Assembly: GCA_963721405.1 (NCBI GenBank)
Contig: CAVRJA010000014.1
Location: 1,178,001-1,242,000 of the forward strand
Length of the DNA stretch: 64,000 bases
Direction of reading: 5' to 3'
Source of the DNA: JAFNAG01 sp963721405
GTDB lineage: Bacteria > Acidobacteriota > UBA6911
Shown: positions 55,914 through 64,000 of the stretch, piece after piece
Position numbering within the stretch: the stretch's first letter is position 1
Layout of the letters: each line of letters starts with the position of its first letter
Position numbers and translations under genes: made by a program
The notes under the pieces: model-generated
Told to the model about the DNA's origin: nothing
Databases searched by the model: none
The model's input: only the letters and a program-made list of their open reading frames with translations

Positions 55914-56057
55914 ATGGACTTGGACCTGGACCGGGACTGGGCGATCGGGACCGGCCTGTTCCGGCGTCAAAACGCTCCGGAATGAGCAAACAGGGCTGAA
56001 GGCTGAGAGTCGAGGTCCAGGTCTGCGTCCAAGACCAGGACCAGGTCCAAGTCCAGG
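55914..56057. repeat. hexamer-repeat inverted element, copy 4 (decayed)
   Basis: The left arm (55914-55940) begins atggacttggacctgg and then decays. The right arm (56009-56057) contains ggtccag, gaccagg and ccaagtcc units and ends ccagggac. The best pairing is tggacttggacctgg with its complement near 56044-56055. The loop is about 68 bases. It sits between asd and dapB in a same-direction gene series, so it could affect read-through. Confidence 0.78.
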
Positions 56058-56138
56058 GACGGCGCTTTTGGGGGGAGATTTCATCTTACGTGGGTGCCAT
56101 AATAAAAACAGGGAGTTTTCTCCGCACAGGAGGTCCGC

Positions 56139-56843
56139 GTGAAGATTGCACTCCTCGGCTACGGCAAGATGGGTAAGCTGGTGGAGGCCCTGGCTCTTTC
56201 CGAGGGCTGGGAGATCGGGCCGAAGCTGGACATGTTCAACAACACGCAAGGACGGGGAATCAGCACCGCCTCCATGAAAGGGGTCGATGTCGCCCTCGAA
56301 TTTTCGCAGCCTGATGCCGTCCTGCCCAACGTCGAGGCCGTGGCGCGGCTGGGCATCAACCTGGTGGTCGGCACCACCGGCTGGGCGGAGAATTTCGACC
56401 GGGTCGCAGCCCTCGTGCGCGAGTCGGACATCGGCATGATCCACGGATCGAATTTCTCCGTGGGGATGAACCTGTTCTACGGCATCGTCGCTCGCGCCGC
56501 CCAGTTGATGGCGAAACTCCCGCAGTACGATCCGTTCCTGGCCGAGCAGCATCACCGGACCAAGAAGGACGCCCCTTCCGGGACCGCGCTCAGCATCCGG
56601 AAGATTGTCTCGCCACACTATCCGGGCAAAGATCTTCGGATCGCCAGCACGCGCGCCGGGTTCATTCCCGGCAATCACCAGGTAGGGTTCGACAGCGAGT
56701 CCGACATGATTCTCCTCGAGCACCGCGTGCGCAACCGGCAGGGCCTGGCTGAGGGGGCGCTCCTGGCGGCTCAGTGGATTGTGGGCAAGAAAGGAATGTA
56801 CGAATTTTATGACGTATTTCCCCGTATTCTTGGGATCGAATGA
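56139..56843 (+). CDS. dapB: 4-hydroxy-tetrahydrodipicolinate reductase
   Basis: 234 residues, about 30 fewer than most DapB proteins. It has LLGYGKMGKLVE for NAD(P), VGTTGWAEN, SNFSVGMNLF and the active-site segment EQHHRTKKDAPSGTA. The start is GTG at 56139, set by AGGAGGTCC ten bases upstream. The short N-terminal domain may favour NADH or a different quaternary contact, but all catalytic blocks are present. It reduces the DapA product toward tetrahydrodipicolinate. Confidence 0.95.
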   Translation: MKIALLGYGKMGKLVEALALSEGWEIGPKLDMFNNTQGRGISTASMKGVDVALEFSQPDAVLPNVEAVARLGINLVVGTTGWAENFDRVAALVRESDIGMIHGSNFSVGMNLFYGIVARAAQLMAKLPQYDPFLAEQHHRTKKDAPSGTALSIRKIVSPHYPGKDLRIASTRAGFIPGNHQVGFDSESDMILLEHRVRNRQGLAEGALLAAQWIVGKKGMYEFYDVFPRILGIE

Positions 56844-56909
56844 ACAATGCGGGATGTTCGACCCGCGGAAGGGGCGCCGGCGCCCTCGTGGTGACGGCAG
56901 AGGCGGCCG

Positions 56910-57806
56910 ATGAGCAGGACGGAAGCGATCAGGGGATGCGGCACCGCGCTGGTCACGCCTTTCCGGCCCGACGGCAGCTTCGATCGCGACGCGCTGGCCG
57001 AGCTGATATCCTGGCAGATCCAGGAAGGGATCGACTTCCTGGTGCCCTGCGGAACGACCGGTGAATGCCCCACGCTGACCCAGGAAGAATACCTGGACGT
57101 CATCCGGGTCACGGTTGCGGCGGCAGCCGGCCGCGTCCCGGTCGTGGCGGGCGCAGGCGGCAACAATACGAATCACGTCATCGATCTGGCGCGGCTGCTG
57201 GAGGACGAAGGGATCGATGCGATCCTGTCGGTGGCGCCGTACTACAACCGGCCGACGCAGGAAGGGCTCTATGCGCACTTCCACGCGATTGCGAAGGCCA
57301 CGCGGATGCCGGTGATCCTCTACAACGTTCCGTCCCGGACGGGGTGCAACATCCAGCCCGACACGCAGCTGCGGCTGGCCGAAATCCCCGGCATCCTCGG
57401 GGTGAAAGAAGCCAGCGGCGACATCTCCCAGGTCGCCGACATCTGCAACCGTGCCCCCGAAGGCTTTCGTGTGTTCAGCGGCGACGATGCGCTGACTCTG
57501 CCCATTATCGCGCTCGGGGGGTGCGGCATGATCTCGGTGGTTGCCAACGAGGTGCCGGGGATGACGGCAAAGTTCTGTCACGCCTGCCTGGAAGGGCGCT
57601 GCGACGACGCACGCGTCTGGAACCGCCGGCTCCATCCACTGATCAAGGCCAACTTCATCGAGACCAATCCGATCCCCGTGAAGGCCGCCCTGGCGATGAT
57701 GGGAAAGATATCCGAAGTCTACCGATTGCCCCTGGTCAAAATGGGAGATATCGCGCGGGCGCGGCTTGCCGGCGTCCTGTCGGACTTTCAGCTGGTGCCG
57801 AAATGA
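56910..57806 (+). CDS. dapA: 4-hydroxy-tetrahydrodipicolinate synthase
   Basis: 298 residues, a class I aldolase barrel. It begins GCGTALVTPFRPDG and contains VPCGTTGECPTLTQEE, SVAPYYNRPTQEGLY, YNVPSRTGCN and the Schiff-base Lys in GVKEASGD. It condenses pyruvate with aspartate semialdehyde, the first committed step to lysine and diaminopimelate. AGAGGCGG precedes the ATG. Its stop overlaps the start of dapD (ATGA), so translation is coupled. Confidence 0.97.
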   Translation: MSRTEAIRGCGTALVTPFRPDGSFDRDALAELISWQIQEGIDFLVPCGTTGECPTLTQEEYLDVIRVTVAAAAGRVPVVAGAGGNNTNHVIDLARLLEDEGIDAILSVAPYYNRPTQEGLYAHFHAIAKATRMPVILYNVPSRTGCNIQPDTQLRLAEIPGILGVKEASGDISQVADICNRAPEGFRVFSGDDALTLPIIALGGCGMISVVANEVPGMTAKFCHACLEGRCDDARVWNRRLHPLIKANFIETNPIPVKAALAMMGKISEVYRLPLVKMGDIARARLAGVLSDFQLVPK

Positions 57807-58642
57807 GCCACGACCTGGAGCAGCAAATCGCCGGTCTCTTCGAGAATCCGCCGGAGGGTGGATTCTCACCGGAGCACTTCGAGCTGCTTGCGCAGTTCAA
57901 GCATCTGCTCAACACGGGGGAAGTGCGCGCGGCCTCGCCATACGAGCGTGGTTGGACTGTCAACCCATGGGTGAAGCAGGGAATCCTGCTCGGCTTCCGC
58001 ATGGGGGTTCTGCGCGATTTCTCCATCAACGATGACTTCCGCTATTTCGACAAGAACACCTTTCCGCTCAGGCGACTCGCGATCGACGAAGGGGTCAGGG
58101 TCGTGCCCGGCGGGTCCTCCATTCGTGACGGCGTTCATCTTGGGCGGGGCGTCACCTGCATGCCCCCGATGTACATCAACGTCGGCGCCTACGTCGACGA
58201 CGACACGATGATCGACTCGCACGCTCTGGTCGGCTCCTGCGCGCAGATTGGCAAGCGCGTCCACGTGAGTGCGGGAAGCCAGATCGGCGGCGTTCTGGAG
58301 CCGGTAGGAGCGCTTCCGGTGATCGTCGAGGACGATGTCCTGGTGGGCGGCAACTGCGGGATCTTCGAGGGCGCCATTGTCCACGAAGCCGCGGTTCTGG
58401 CCGCCGGGACGATCCTGACCGGCGGCACGCCGGTGTATGACATGGTCAAGGAGACCGTGTACCGCAGGGAAAAGGACCGGCCGCTAGAGATTCCGTCCGA
58501 AGCGGTGGTTGTTCCGGGATCCCGCGCCCTGAGCCTGGGGTGGGCGAAGGCGCAGCAGCTGTCTGTTTATACGCCGATCATTATCAAGTACCGGGATTCC
58601 AAGACCGAGAGTAGCATACAGCTGGAGGGTTTGTTGCGCTGA
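57803..58642 (+). CDS. dapD: 2,3,4,5-tetrahydropyridine-2,6-dicarboxylate N-succinyltransferase
   Basis: 279 residues. The N-terminal helical domain is followed by a left-handed beta-helix of hexapeptide repeats (VRVVPGGSSIRDGVHLG, GVTCMPPMYINVGAYVD, GAIVHEAAVLAAGTIL). The segment DDDTMIDSHALVGSCAQIG is diagnostic of DapD. It succinylates tetrahydrodipicolinate, so the organism uses the succinylase branch of the pathway. The ATG at 57803 overlaps the dapA stop. The large frame open upstream is only the shadow of dapA. No dapE or dapC is in the window. Confidence 0.95.
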   Translation: MSHDLEQQIAGLFENPPEGGFSPEHFELLAQFKHLLNTGEVRAASPYERGWTVNPWVKQGILLGFRMGVLRDFSINDDFRYFDKNTFPLRRLAIDEGVRVVPGGSSIRDGVHLGRGVTCMPPMYINVGAYVDDDTMIDSHALVGSCAQIGKRVHVSAGSQIGGVLEPVGALPVIVEDDVLVGGNCGIFEGAIVHEAAVLAAGTILTGGTPVYDMVKETVYRREKDRPLEIPSEAVVVPGSRALSLGWAKAQQLSVYTPIIIKYRDSKTESSIQLEGLLR

Positions 58643-58659
58643 TCGCAGGAGGGCCTGAC

Positions 58660-59979
58660 ATGGCGCACCTGTTCCCGTTTCAAGCGTACCGTTACAGCTC
58701 CGCAGTCGCTGGCGACCCGGCGCTCGCGGTCACGCAGCCCTACGACAAGATCTCGCCTGAGATGCGGAAGGAGTACTACCGTCGCTCCCTCTACAATGTC
58801 GTGCGGGTGACCAAAGGCCTCGAACAGCTCGACAACCCCGACACGAACTATCCCGAAGCTGCCCGCGCGCTCCAGGCGTGGATCGACCAAGGCGCCCTGG
58901 TCCAGGACGCTCTCCCTTCCATTTATGCCTACTACCTGCAGTACGACTTTGAGGGGGAACACCTGCTGCGCAAGGGCTTCGTCTCGCTCCTGGACCTGCA
59001 GCGTTCCGCGGCCGGCGTCCTGCCGCACGAAGGCACTCTGGCCTCCTCGAGGCTGGACCGGCTCCGTCTGTTGCGCAGCACCGAATGCAACGAAGATATG
59101 ATCTTCATGATCTATACGGAGGACAAGCTCAGGGTAAACCGGATTCTGGAGGAGGCAACGTCCCGGCGGGCGCCTGAATTGAAAGTGAAGGACGAGTTCG
59201 GGGTCGTGCACCGGCTCTGGTCCCTCAGCGACCCGAAAACGATCCGGCAGATTCAGGATGCGATGGTCCCGGAAGAGCTCTTCATCGCCGACGGGCACCA
59301 TCGATATGAGGCCGCCCTCAGCTATAAGAGGGAGTGCGAGGAGCTGGGATGGAAGCCCGCGGCCACGGAATCTTACCACCATCGGGTGGTGGCCTGCTTC
59401 AACAGCGCCGACGGTGGCATCACGATCCTGCCGACTCACCGCGTGATCGTCAACGTGCCGGGATTTGACCGCCGGGCATTTCTCGGCGCGGCCGAGAAGT
59501 ACTTTGAAGCGGAATCGTGTCCGACTGCCTCCGATCTGTGGCAACGAATGGAGACGAGCCGGGACAGCAGTCACGCATTCGGCTTTTACACCAAGGGCAA
59601 GTTCACGCTGCTGCGGCTCCGGAGAGAGTCGGCGGTTGTCCCGCTCATGATGGCCCATGCGGAAGCTTACAGGAAACTCGATGTGAGCATTCTGCATCAC
59701 GTGATCCTGGCGCGGCTGCTGGGCATCCGCGAGGACCTGGCGGCGGAGCAGGACCAGGTGGAGTTCGCGCGCGAACGAGAAGCGTGCGTTCATCGGGTCG
59801 ACGCGGGCGCCGCCCGGGCGGCGTTCTTCCTGAATCCGACGACGGTGGAACAGGTCCAACGCATCGCGCTGCTGGGCGAGCGCATGCCATTGAGGTCTAC
59901 GGACTTTTACCCCAAGCTCCTGTCGGGCCTGGCCTTCATGAAGATGCGCATCGTCAAGCCGGCAAACCAGCAGTCGTGA
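58660..59979 (+). CDS. DUF1015 family protein
   Basis: 439 residues matching DUF1015 from end to end. It begins FPFQAYRYSSAVAGDPALAVTQPYD, and the most conserved motif is FIADGHHRYEAAL with two adjacent His. Later come DGGITILPTHRVI and LFYPK-like ends. The function is unproven. In many genomes it lies beside amino-acid or glycine/serine metabolism genes, and here it directly follows dapD by 17 bases with AGGAGGGCC before the ATG, so it probably belongs to the dap operon. Confidence 0.85.
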   Translation: MAHLFPFQAYRYSSAVAGDPALAVTQPYDKISPEMRKEYYRRSLYNVVRVTKGLEQLDNPDTNYPEAARALQAWIDQGALVQDALPSIYAYYLQYDFEGEHLLRKGFVSLLDLQRSAAGVLPHEGTLASSRLDRLRLLRSTECNEDMIFMIYTEDKLRVNRILEEATSRRAPELKVKDEFGVVHRLWSLSDPKTIRQIQDAMVPEELFIADGHHRYEAALSYKRECEELGWKPAATESYHHRVVACFNSADGGITILPTHRVIVNVPGFDRRAFLGAAEKYFEAESCPTASDLWQRMETSRDSSHAFGFYTKGKFTLLRLRRESAVVPLMMAHAEAYRKLDVSILHHVILARLLGIREDLAAEQDQVEFAREREACVHRVDAGAARAAFFLNPTTVEQVQRIALLGERMPLRSTDFYPKLLSGLAFMKMRIVKPANQQS

Positions 59980-59989
59980 CGCCGCCAGC

Positions 59990-60024
59990 AAAAAACTCAC
60001 CGCTAAGGCGCAGAGGACGCAGAG
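59990..60024. repeat. dispersed repeat of the ACCGCNAAGGCGCAGAGGACGC type
   Basis: The sequence aaaaaactcaccgctaaggc followed by gcagaggacgcagag matches a short dispersed sequence that I know from many environmental bacterial genomes (CACCGCAAAGGCGCAAAGGACGCAGAG and variants). It is intergenic, just after the DUF1015 gene. Only one copy is in the window, so the identification rests on memory. Confidence 0.45.
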
Positions 60025-60146
60025 CAAATCTCTTTTGATTAGCCGTGCGTCTTGATGCACCTGTACGGATCCCGGCGCAAGAGTGATTGCGGTAAAGAAG
60101 TCCTTGGCATCCGGGCGCGCGTGGTCTCCTGCGCCGTCATCGTTAG

Positions 60147-60557
60147 TCATGCGGCCAGATTGTAGGTGATGTCCAGTTCCATGTCGGGTCTGAGGCTGGC
60201 ATACACGGAACAGTAAGTCTCCCGCGACAGTTTGATGGCCCGTTCGACGGAGGCAGGTTCGATGCATGCCCCTGTGATATCGAAGTGCAGGCCGACCCTC
60301 GTGAAGCGCCGCGGGTTAGACTCTGCCCTCGTGCCCTCGACCCGCGCGCGCACCGATTGGGGTGGAGTCCGCATCCGGCCGAGGATGTGGACCAGGTCGA
60401 TCGCCATGCAGCCGGCCAGAGAAGCGAGGAGCAGTTCCATCGGCGAACTGGCGGCCTGGCGGTCGCCGTCCAGGCGCGTGTTGTTGCCGCCGGCGTTTGC
60501 GGTAAAACGAAGCCCGCCATCCCAGACCAATTCCAGATTCATCGGTTGATCGATCAT
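60147..60557 (-). CDS. OsmC/Ohr-family protein
   Basis: 136 residues. It has the two redox Cys positions of the family: SLAGCMAID and SRETYCSVY. The N-terminal sheet and GGNNTRLDG loop also fit. Members reduce organic hydroperoxides, and the subgroup here (YhfA-like, with the SPMELLLASLAGC sequence) is less well defined. It is 5 bases after the beta-lactamase-like gene. ATG 60557 is preferred because AGGTGA precedes it; GTG 60566 would overlap the previous stop by 4 bases. Confidence 0.87.
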   Translation of the reverse strand: MIDQPMNLELVWDGGLRFTANAGGNNTRLDGDRQAASSPMELLLASLAGCMAIDLVHILGRMRTPPQSVRARVEGTRAESNPRRFTRVGLHFDITGACIEPASVERAIKLSRETYCSVYASLRPDMELDITYNLAA

Positions 60558-60562
60558 GAGCG

Positions 60563-61474
60563 TCACCTGTTGCCGAAATAGACTGCTGCCTGTTCCGTGA
60601 TCCTGCCGACGGCGTCCTCGAGCATCGTCCCCATGCCGAAATGGTTGGCCGTGAAGATCGCCACGACGACGCGCTTGTCGCCGGTTTCGAGCACGCCGAC
60701 GTCGTTGCCGATGTAGGGCAGGAAATCGCCGGTCTTGTGCGGGGCGCGGCCGAAGCCGGTGTAGGAGAGATACCGCGGGATGCGGGTGGCATAGAGCTGG
60801 CCGCGCATGTGGCGCAGCATCTGCTGGCTCGCCTCCTTGCTGACGGCCTCCCCCTTTTCGATCTTCTCGAGCAGGAGCCCCATCTGGCGGGGAGTTGCCA
60901 GTCCGAACGGGTGCTTGCCCTCGCGGTGGAATGCCTCAGCGTTCGTGGCTCTCAGGGCCTTGAACCAGTCGGCTGCAAGACCGGTCGCGCGGATCTTGTC
61001 GAATCCGTACGAGTCCATCAGCTTGTTGACCGCTTCGATGCCGCCGACTTTCTGATACATGAGATCGGTGGCCGTGTTGTCGCTGACGATGATCATGAGG
61101 TCGATGATGTCCTTGTAGGTCATCACCGTCTCCTCGGCCCAGCGCTGCAGGATGCCGGTTCCCGGCTGCTTCTCGGCCTCCTTGAGTGTGTGGGTCTCGG
61201 ACAGTTTGATCTTCCCCTCTGCGTCCTGGCGATAGGCCTCCACCATGAGAGGGATCTTGATCACGGACATGGTGTCCATCTGATCGTCCGCGTTGATCGC
61301 GATCTCCTCCCCGGTCTCGATCGATTTAATGTAGATCCCCCACTTGGCATTGATCGATCTTGTAATCGCCTCTATGCGCGACTTGGTGGTTTCCAGCGGA
61401 GTGCGCTGCTGTTGCTGCTGAAATCCCAATGCGAGCACCGACGCGGTGCAGACTGCCAGGATATATTTGCTCAT
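60563..61474 (-). CDS. secreted class A beta-lactamase-like serine hydrolase
   Basis: 303 residues with a signal sequence (SKYILAVCTASVLALG). It matches the beta-lactamase2 fold: the nucleophile in MSVIKIPL (SxxK), VSDNTATDLM (SDN) and PHKTGDF (KTG). The omega loop usually carries Glu166 in ExxLN; here the region (AADWFKALRATNAEAF) has no such motif, so deacylation of beta-lactams may be slow or absent. It could be a penicillin-binding or peptidase enzyme. AGGGAGCAAGC before ATG 61474 sets the start. It is co-transcribed with the OsmC gene. Confidence 0.82.
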   Translation of the reverse strand: MSKYILAVCTASVLALGFQQQQQRTPLETTKSRIEAITRSINAKWGIYIKSIETGEEIAINADDQMDTMSVIKIPLMVEAYRQDAEGKIKLSETHTLKEAEKQPGTGILQRWAEETVMTYKDIIDLMIIVSDNTATDLMYQKVGGIEAVNKLMDSYGFDKIRATGLAADWFKALRATNAEAFHREGKHPFGLATPRQMGLLLEKIEKGEAVSKEASQQMLRHMRGQLYATRIPRYLSYTGFGRAPHKTGDFLPYIGNDVGVLETGDKRVVVAIFTANHFGMGTMLEDAVGRITEQAAVYFGNR

Positions 61475-61757
61475 TGCTTGCTCCCTTGTGGCATTTTGAA
61501 TCGACTGCCGCATCATAGCACCCCTGCGAACCAAATTCCCACCGCCGCGATCGACAACCGCCTTCAAGTCGTGCCGGCGTACAAGCTTCACTTCATCGAT
61601 GGACACCCTCTGAAGCCCGAGGCTACATGATGACTCCGACCTTCGGGAGGAGGACTGTGCCGGAATCAGCGTTTCTCATTTCAATGAACGACGCCCCGTC
61701 GCAAGAGGTCTGCGGTGAGATTTTTTGATTACGGCGTCCAGGCTCTATTTTTTTCGA

Positions 61758-61792
61758 GTCTGAAGTCTGAGGTCCGATGTCTAAGGTCCAGG
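61758..61792. repeat. degenerate period-7 array
   Basis: Five exact 7-base units: agtctga, agtctga, ggtccga, tgtctaa, ggtccag. It lies 33 bases before the M28 peptidase start, within its untranslated leader. See also 65-127 and 45767-45801. Confidence 0.55.
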
Positions 61793-61825
61793 GAGGTTGT
61801 GTTAGACTTTGCATCGGGAACATCT

Positions 61826-63607
61826 ATGAGTCCGGGACAGATCAGGATCGCAGTCGGAATTACGGCTGCAGTTGTCCTATGTTGGCTGAGCGCGCCATAC
61901 TGGGGAAGCAACGGCAGAGACGATCTGCCCGTGTCCGTTGCGCCGCTCTCCTTCGACGGGGAGCAAGCCTACCAGACCGCGCGGGAGTTCGTGACGCAGA
62001 ATCCCAAACGGGTCCTGGGGAGCCTGGAAGCTCGACAGGCCACGGGTTTCATCCAGGGCAAGCTGAGCCGGCTCGGATACCAGGTCAGCTTCCGGCACTT
62101 CGATGCGCTGATCGCCGGGCGCCGCCAGGTGGGCAGGAACATCCTGGCCTTCCGGGCCGGCACGGTCCCGGAAATCCTGGCCGCGGTGGCGCATTACGAT
62201 ACGGCGCGCACGACGGTCGAGGGGGCGATGGACGACGGCGCCGGTGTGGGCGTGTTGCTGGAACTGGGGCGGGTGTTTGCGGCCGCATCACTCCGCCGCA
62301 GCGTGCTGCTCATTGCCACGGACGGCGAGGAATGGGGCATGCTCGGAGCGGCGGACATCGTAGCCAGTTATCCCGAACGCAGCCGCATCGCCGCCGTTCT
62401 GTCCCTCGATGGGGTGACCATCGGGGACATGGCCGCATTCCGGCTCGATTCGGAAGGGCAGCGAGGCGGGTTCTCTCCCGCGTGGCTGCGCCGGATTGCA
62501 TTCCGGGCCGCCGCGGCGCAGGGACTGCCGGTGCTGGCCGCATCCGGGTTTCAGGAGGACCTGCAGCGCGCCATCGAACTCTCGCGGACGGACCAGGGGC
62601 CCTTTTTGATGGCAGGCATCCCCGCGATCAACCTCGGAAGCGAATCCGTCGATGAGGCACGGGTGCGGGAAGTGTACCATTCTGCGGCAGACACCATCGC
62701 CAACCTGAAGGCGGCGAGCGTCGGGCAATACGGCGCCGCGGCGGAACGCATCCTGCGCTCGATCGACGAGCTGCCCGCGATCCCGGCTGCTGCCGGCACC
62801 GCCTTCCGCTGGCGTAACGACACGTTCGTTTCCGGACGCGCCATGACCCTGCTGCAATGTCTCGCTTTCCTGCCCTTCCTGGTCGTACTCTATTTTGGCT
62901 GGCTGCGCTATCGCCGCTCCCTGACCGCGGAGGCGACGCTGCGCGAGGCGGCCTTTTTCCTATCGTGGCTGGCGCCGTTCGGCCTGATGTACTCCATGAT
63001 CCTCTTCTGCCGGCTCATGAGGCTTTTGCCGCAGAACAGCCTCTATCCGGGCCCGCTGAAAGACCCGATGCTGGAGAATCCCGCCTGGGGCGTGGTCGCA
63101 GCAATTGTGGGTGGGGCGGCCGTCGTCGGGACCGGCCTTCATTTCCTGACGCGATACCTGACGCGCGGCCAGCCTCGCTCGTTCGGCGCCTCCAGGACGG
63201 TGCTGAGTTTCTTCCTCCTGGCAGTCGTTCTGATTGCCCTGCTGTTCAGCCCCTACTGGGCCACGACGTTTCTGGCTCTCCCTGCGCTGGTCTGGGCGAC
63301 CGTCGAACGGGGGCGGAGTCCGGGCCGGCGCGTGGCCGGCGCGTTGGCGATCCTGGCTGCCGGTCTCGGGTTTTATGCCGCACTGTTTTTCTCGGATCGC
63401 AGTCTCGGAACCGACGCAGGCTTGGATATCATCTGGGTTGCGGTGCTGGGCCTGAGCAACGGCATGCTGCAGTGGAAGGGATATTTCCTCGCGGCATCGG
63501 CGGTTGTGCTCGGCCTGCGCTTCCTGTCTCTCCAGCTTTCCAGGCTTACTGCGTCTTCTCTTCCGGGCGCTCCAGGACGCTGCCGCGAACCGCATCAGCC
63601 CGCTTGA
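61826..63607 (+). CDS. M28-family zinc peptidase with C-terminal membrane domain
   Basis: 593 residues. An N-terminal signal-anchor (IAVGITAAVVLCWLSAP) places the peptidase outside. M28 ligands are present: His and Asp in AHYDTARTTVEGAMDDGAG, the Glu pair in TDGEEWGMLG, Asp in SLDGV and His in VYHSAADT. From about residue 350 there are seven or so membrane helices. This plan is like the FXNA/ERMP1-type membrane aminopeptidases and bacterial equivalents. The ATG at 61826 is chosen since the frame before it contains the period-7 repeat. It overlaps the convergent transporter gene by 62 bases. Confidence 0.87.
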   Translation: MSPGQIRIAVGITAAVVLCWLSAPYWGSNGRDDLPVSVAPLSFDGEQAYQTAREFVTQNPKRVLGSLEARQATGFIQGKLSRLGYQVSFRHFDALIAGRRQVGRNILAFRAGTVPEILAAVAHYDTARTTVEGAMDDGAGVGVLLELGRVFAAASLRRSVLLIATDGEEWGMLGAADIVASYPERSRIAAVLSLDGVTIGDMAAFRLDSEGQRGGFSPAWLRRIAFRAAAAQGLPVLAASGFQEDLQRAIELSRTDQGPFLMAGIPAINLGSESVDEARVREVYHSAADTIANLKAASVGQYGAAAERILRSIDELPAIPAAAGTAFRWRNDTFVSGRAMTLLQCLAFLPFLVVLYFGWLRYRRSLTAEATLREAAFFLSWLAPFGLMYSMILFCRLMRLLPQNSLYPGPLKDPMLENPAWGVVAAIVGGAAVVGTGLHFLTRYLTRGQPRSFGASRTVLSFFLLAVVLIALLFSPYWATTFLALPALVWATVERGRSPGRRVAGALAILAAGLGFYAALFFSDRSLGTDAGLDIIWVAVLGLSNGMLQWKGYFLAASAVVLGLRFLSLQLSRLTASSLPGAPGRCREPHQPA

Positions 63608-64000
63608 GCAGGAGGGCAAACACCAGCCCCGCCAGTCCCAGGGAAGCGAACATGAGCTGGGAGCTGGTGTAGGAACTGGTTTGGTGGGCCAGCAGCCCGT
63701 TCAGGTAAGGGAACAGGGCCAGCCCCATGTTCTGGATCATCGTCGTCAATCCGAACGCCGTGCCCACTTTCTCCTTGGCCACCAGCAGCGGGATCGACGG
63801 CCACATGGCCGCGGGGACCAGCACGAAGGCGCTGCCGAGCAGGATCATCGGGAGCCGCGGATCTAGTTGGGTCAGGCCGAGAACGAGGTGGCTGACGATC
63901 AGCAGTGCGGACCCGAGGATCATCAGCGAGGCGCGCCTGCCGATGCGGTCCACCAGGCGGCCCGCGAACGGCGCGAACAGCATGGAGGCGAAGATCGGGA
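63546..64000 (-). CDS. MFS transporter, C-terminal part (runs off the right edge)
   Basis: Only the last about 150 residues are in the window. They include the loop motif GRLVDRIGRRASLMILGSALL, which is the conserved inter-helix sequence of major facilitator proteins (motif A-like in the second half), followed by four helices and a charged tail. The frame continues past base 64000. The substrate cannot be told. Its end overlaps the M28 peptidase gene by 62 bases on the opposite strand. Confidence 0.85.
   Translation of the reverse strand, partial: PIFASMLFAPFAGRLVDRIGRRASLMILGSALLIVSHLVLGLTQLDPRLPMILLGSAFVLVPAAMWPSIPLLVAKEKVGTAFGLTTMIQNMGLALFPYLNGLLAHQTSSYTSSQLMFASLGLAGLVFALLLKRADAVRGSVLERPEEKTQ

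Noticed and set aside
57065..57802. In-frame extension of dapD upstream over dapA
   Set aside because: The extension has the composition of an out-of-frame dapA. The real dapD start is the ATG at 57803, overlapping the dapA stop.

Overview
The window is 64 kb of GC-rich bacterial chromosome with dense coding on both strands, no rRNA or tRNA gene that I could recognise, no CRISPR array and no transposase. The gene content suggests Acidobacteriota or a near relative. It includes a membrane Ser/Thr kinase with C-terminal TPRs, a giant secreted protein ending in repeats of the FPQ...RYDN...DVF type, an M81 peptidase, DUF1015, and dispersed degenerate tandem arrays between genes. This assignment is inference, because no phylogenetic marker is present.

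Layout. (1) 1-6.6 kb: a two-component remnant at the left edge, a YpfJ-type metalloprotease, then an adenylation-carrier-thioesterase protein coupled to a GT2 glycosyltransferase and facing a GT12-like glycosyltransferase. (2) 7.1-8.2 kb: DUF937 and LysM proteins. (3) 15.5-8.3 kb, minus strand: M24 peptidase, then a tightly packed operon trmO, DUF374 acyltransferase, a small secreted protein and a 1386-residue secreted metalloprotease-like protein. (4) 15.6-18.2 kb: ECF sigma factor, zinc-finger anti-sigma factor and a Yip1 protein fused to a signal peptidase I fold without catalytic residues, followed by dodecin. (5) 18.3-34 kb: TauE/SafE exporter, PlsC-type acyltransferase, glycine cleavage genes gcvP and gcvH, a BamA-like Omp85 protein, a Ser/Thr kinase-TPR receptor, and a fused GcvT-serine hydroxymethyltransferase. 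(6) 34.3-39.3 kb: MATE-like transporter, M81 peptidase, broken amidohydrolase, lipoprotein. (7) 39.4-54.2 kb: a surface-glycan island with four large polytopic GT-C-like proteins, GT2 and GT4 enzymes, a nucleotide-sugar epimerase, a DegT aminotransferase and two methyltransferases. (8) 54.4-60 kb: ferredoxin and the diaminopimelate/lysine cluster asd-dapB-dapA-dapD plus DUF1015. (9) 60.1-64 kb: OsmC, a class A beta-lactamase-like hydrolase, a membrane M28 peptidase and the end of an MFS transporter.

How the parts fit. The glycine genes (P, H, T fused to SHMT) form a glycine/serine/one-carbon module split over 13 kb; the E3 lipoamide dehydrogenase is not in the window. The dap genes supply lysine and peptidoglycan precursor. 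BamA, the acyltransferases, the lipoprotein and the glycan island point to a diderm envelope.

The most unusual feature is a family of four intergenic elements (near 19.5, 25.2, 45.6 and 56.0 kb). Each has two arms of degenerate TGGACC-type hexamer repeats facing each other around a loop of roughly 40-85 bases, always with the TGGACC arm first. No neighbouring gene explains them. Two other dispersed repeat types are also present: period-7 arrays and CACGAATT-type hairpins.
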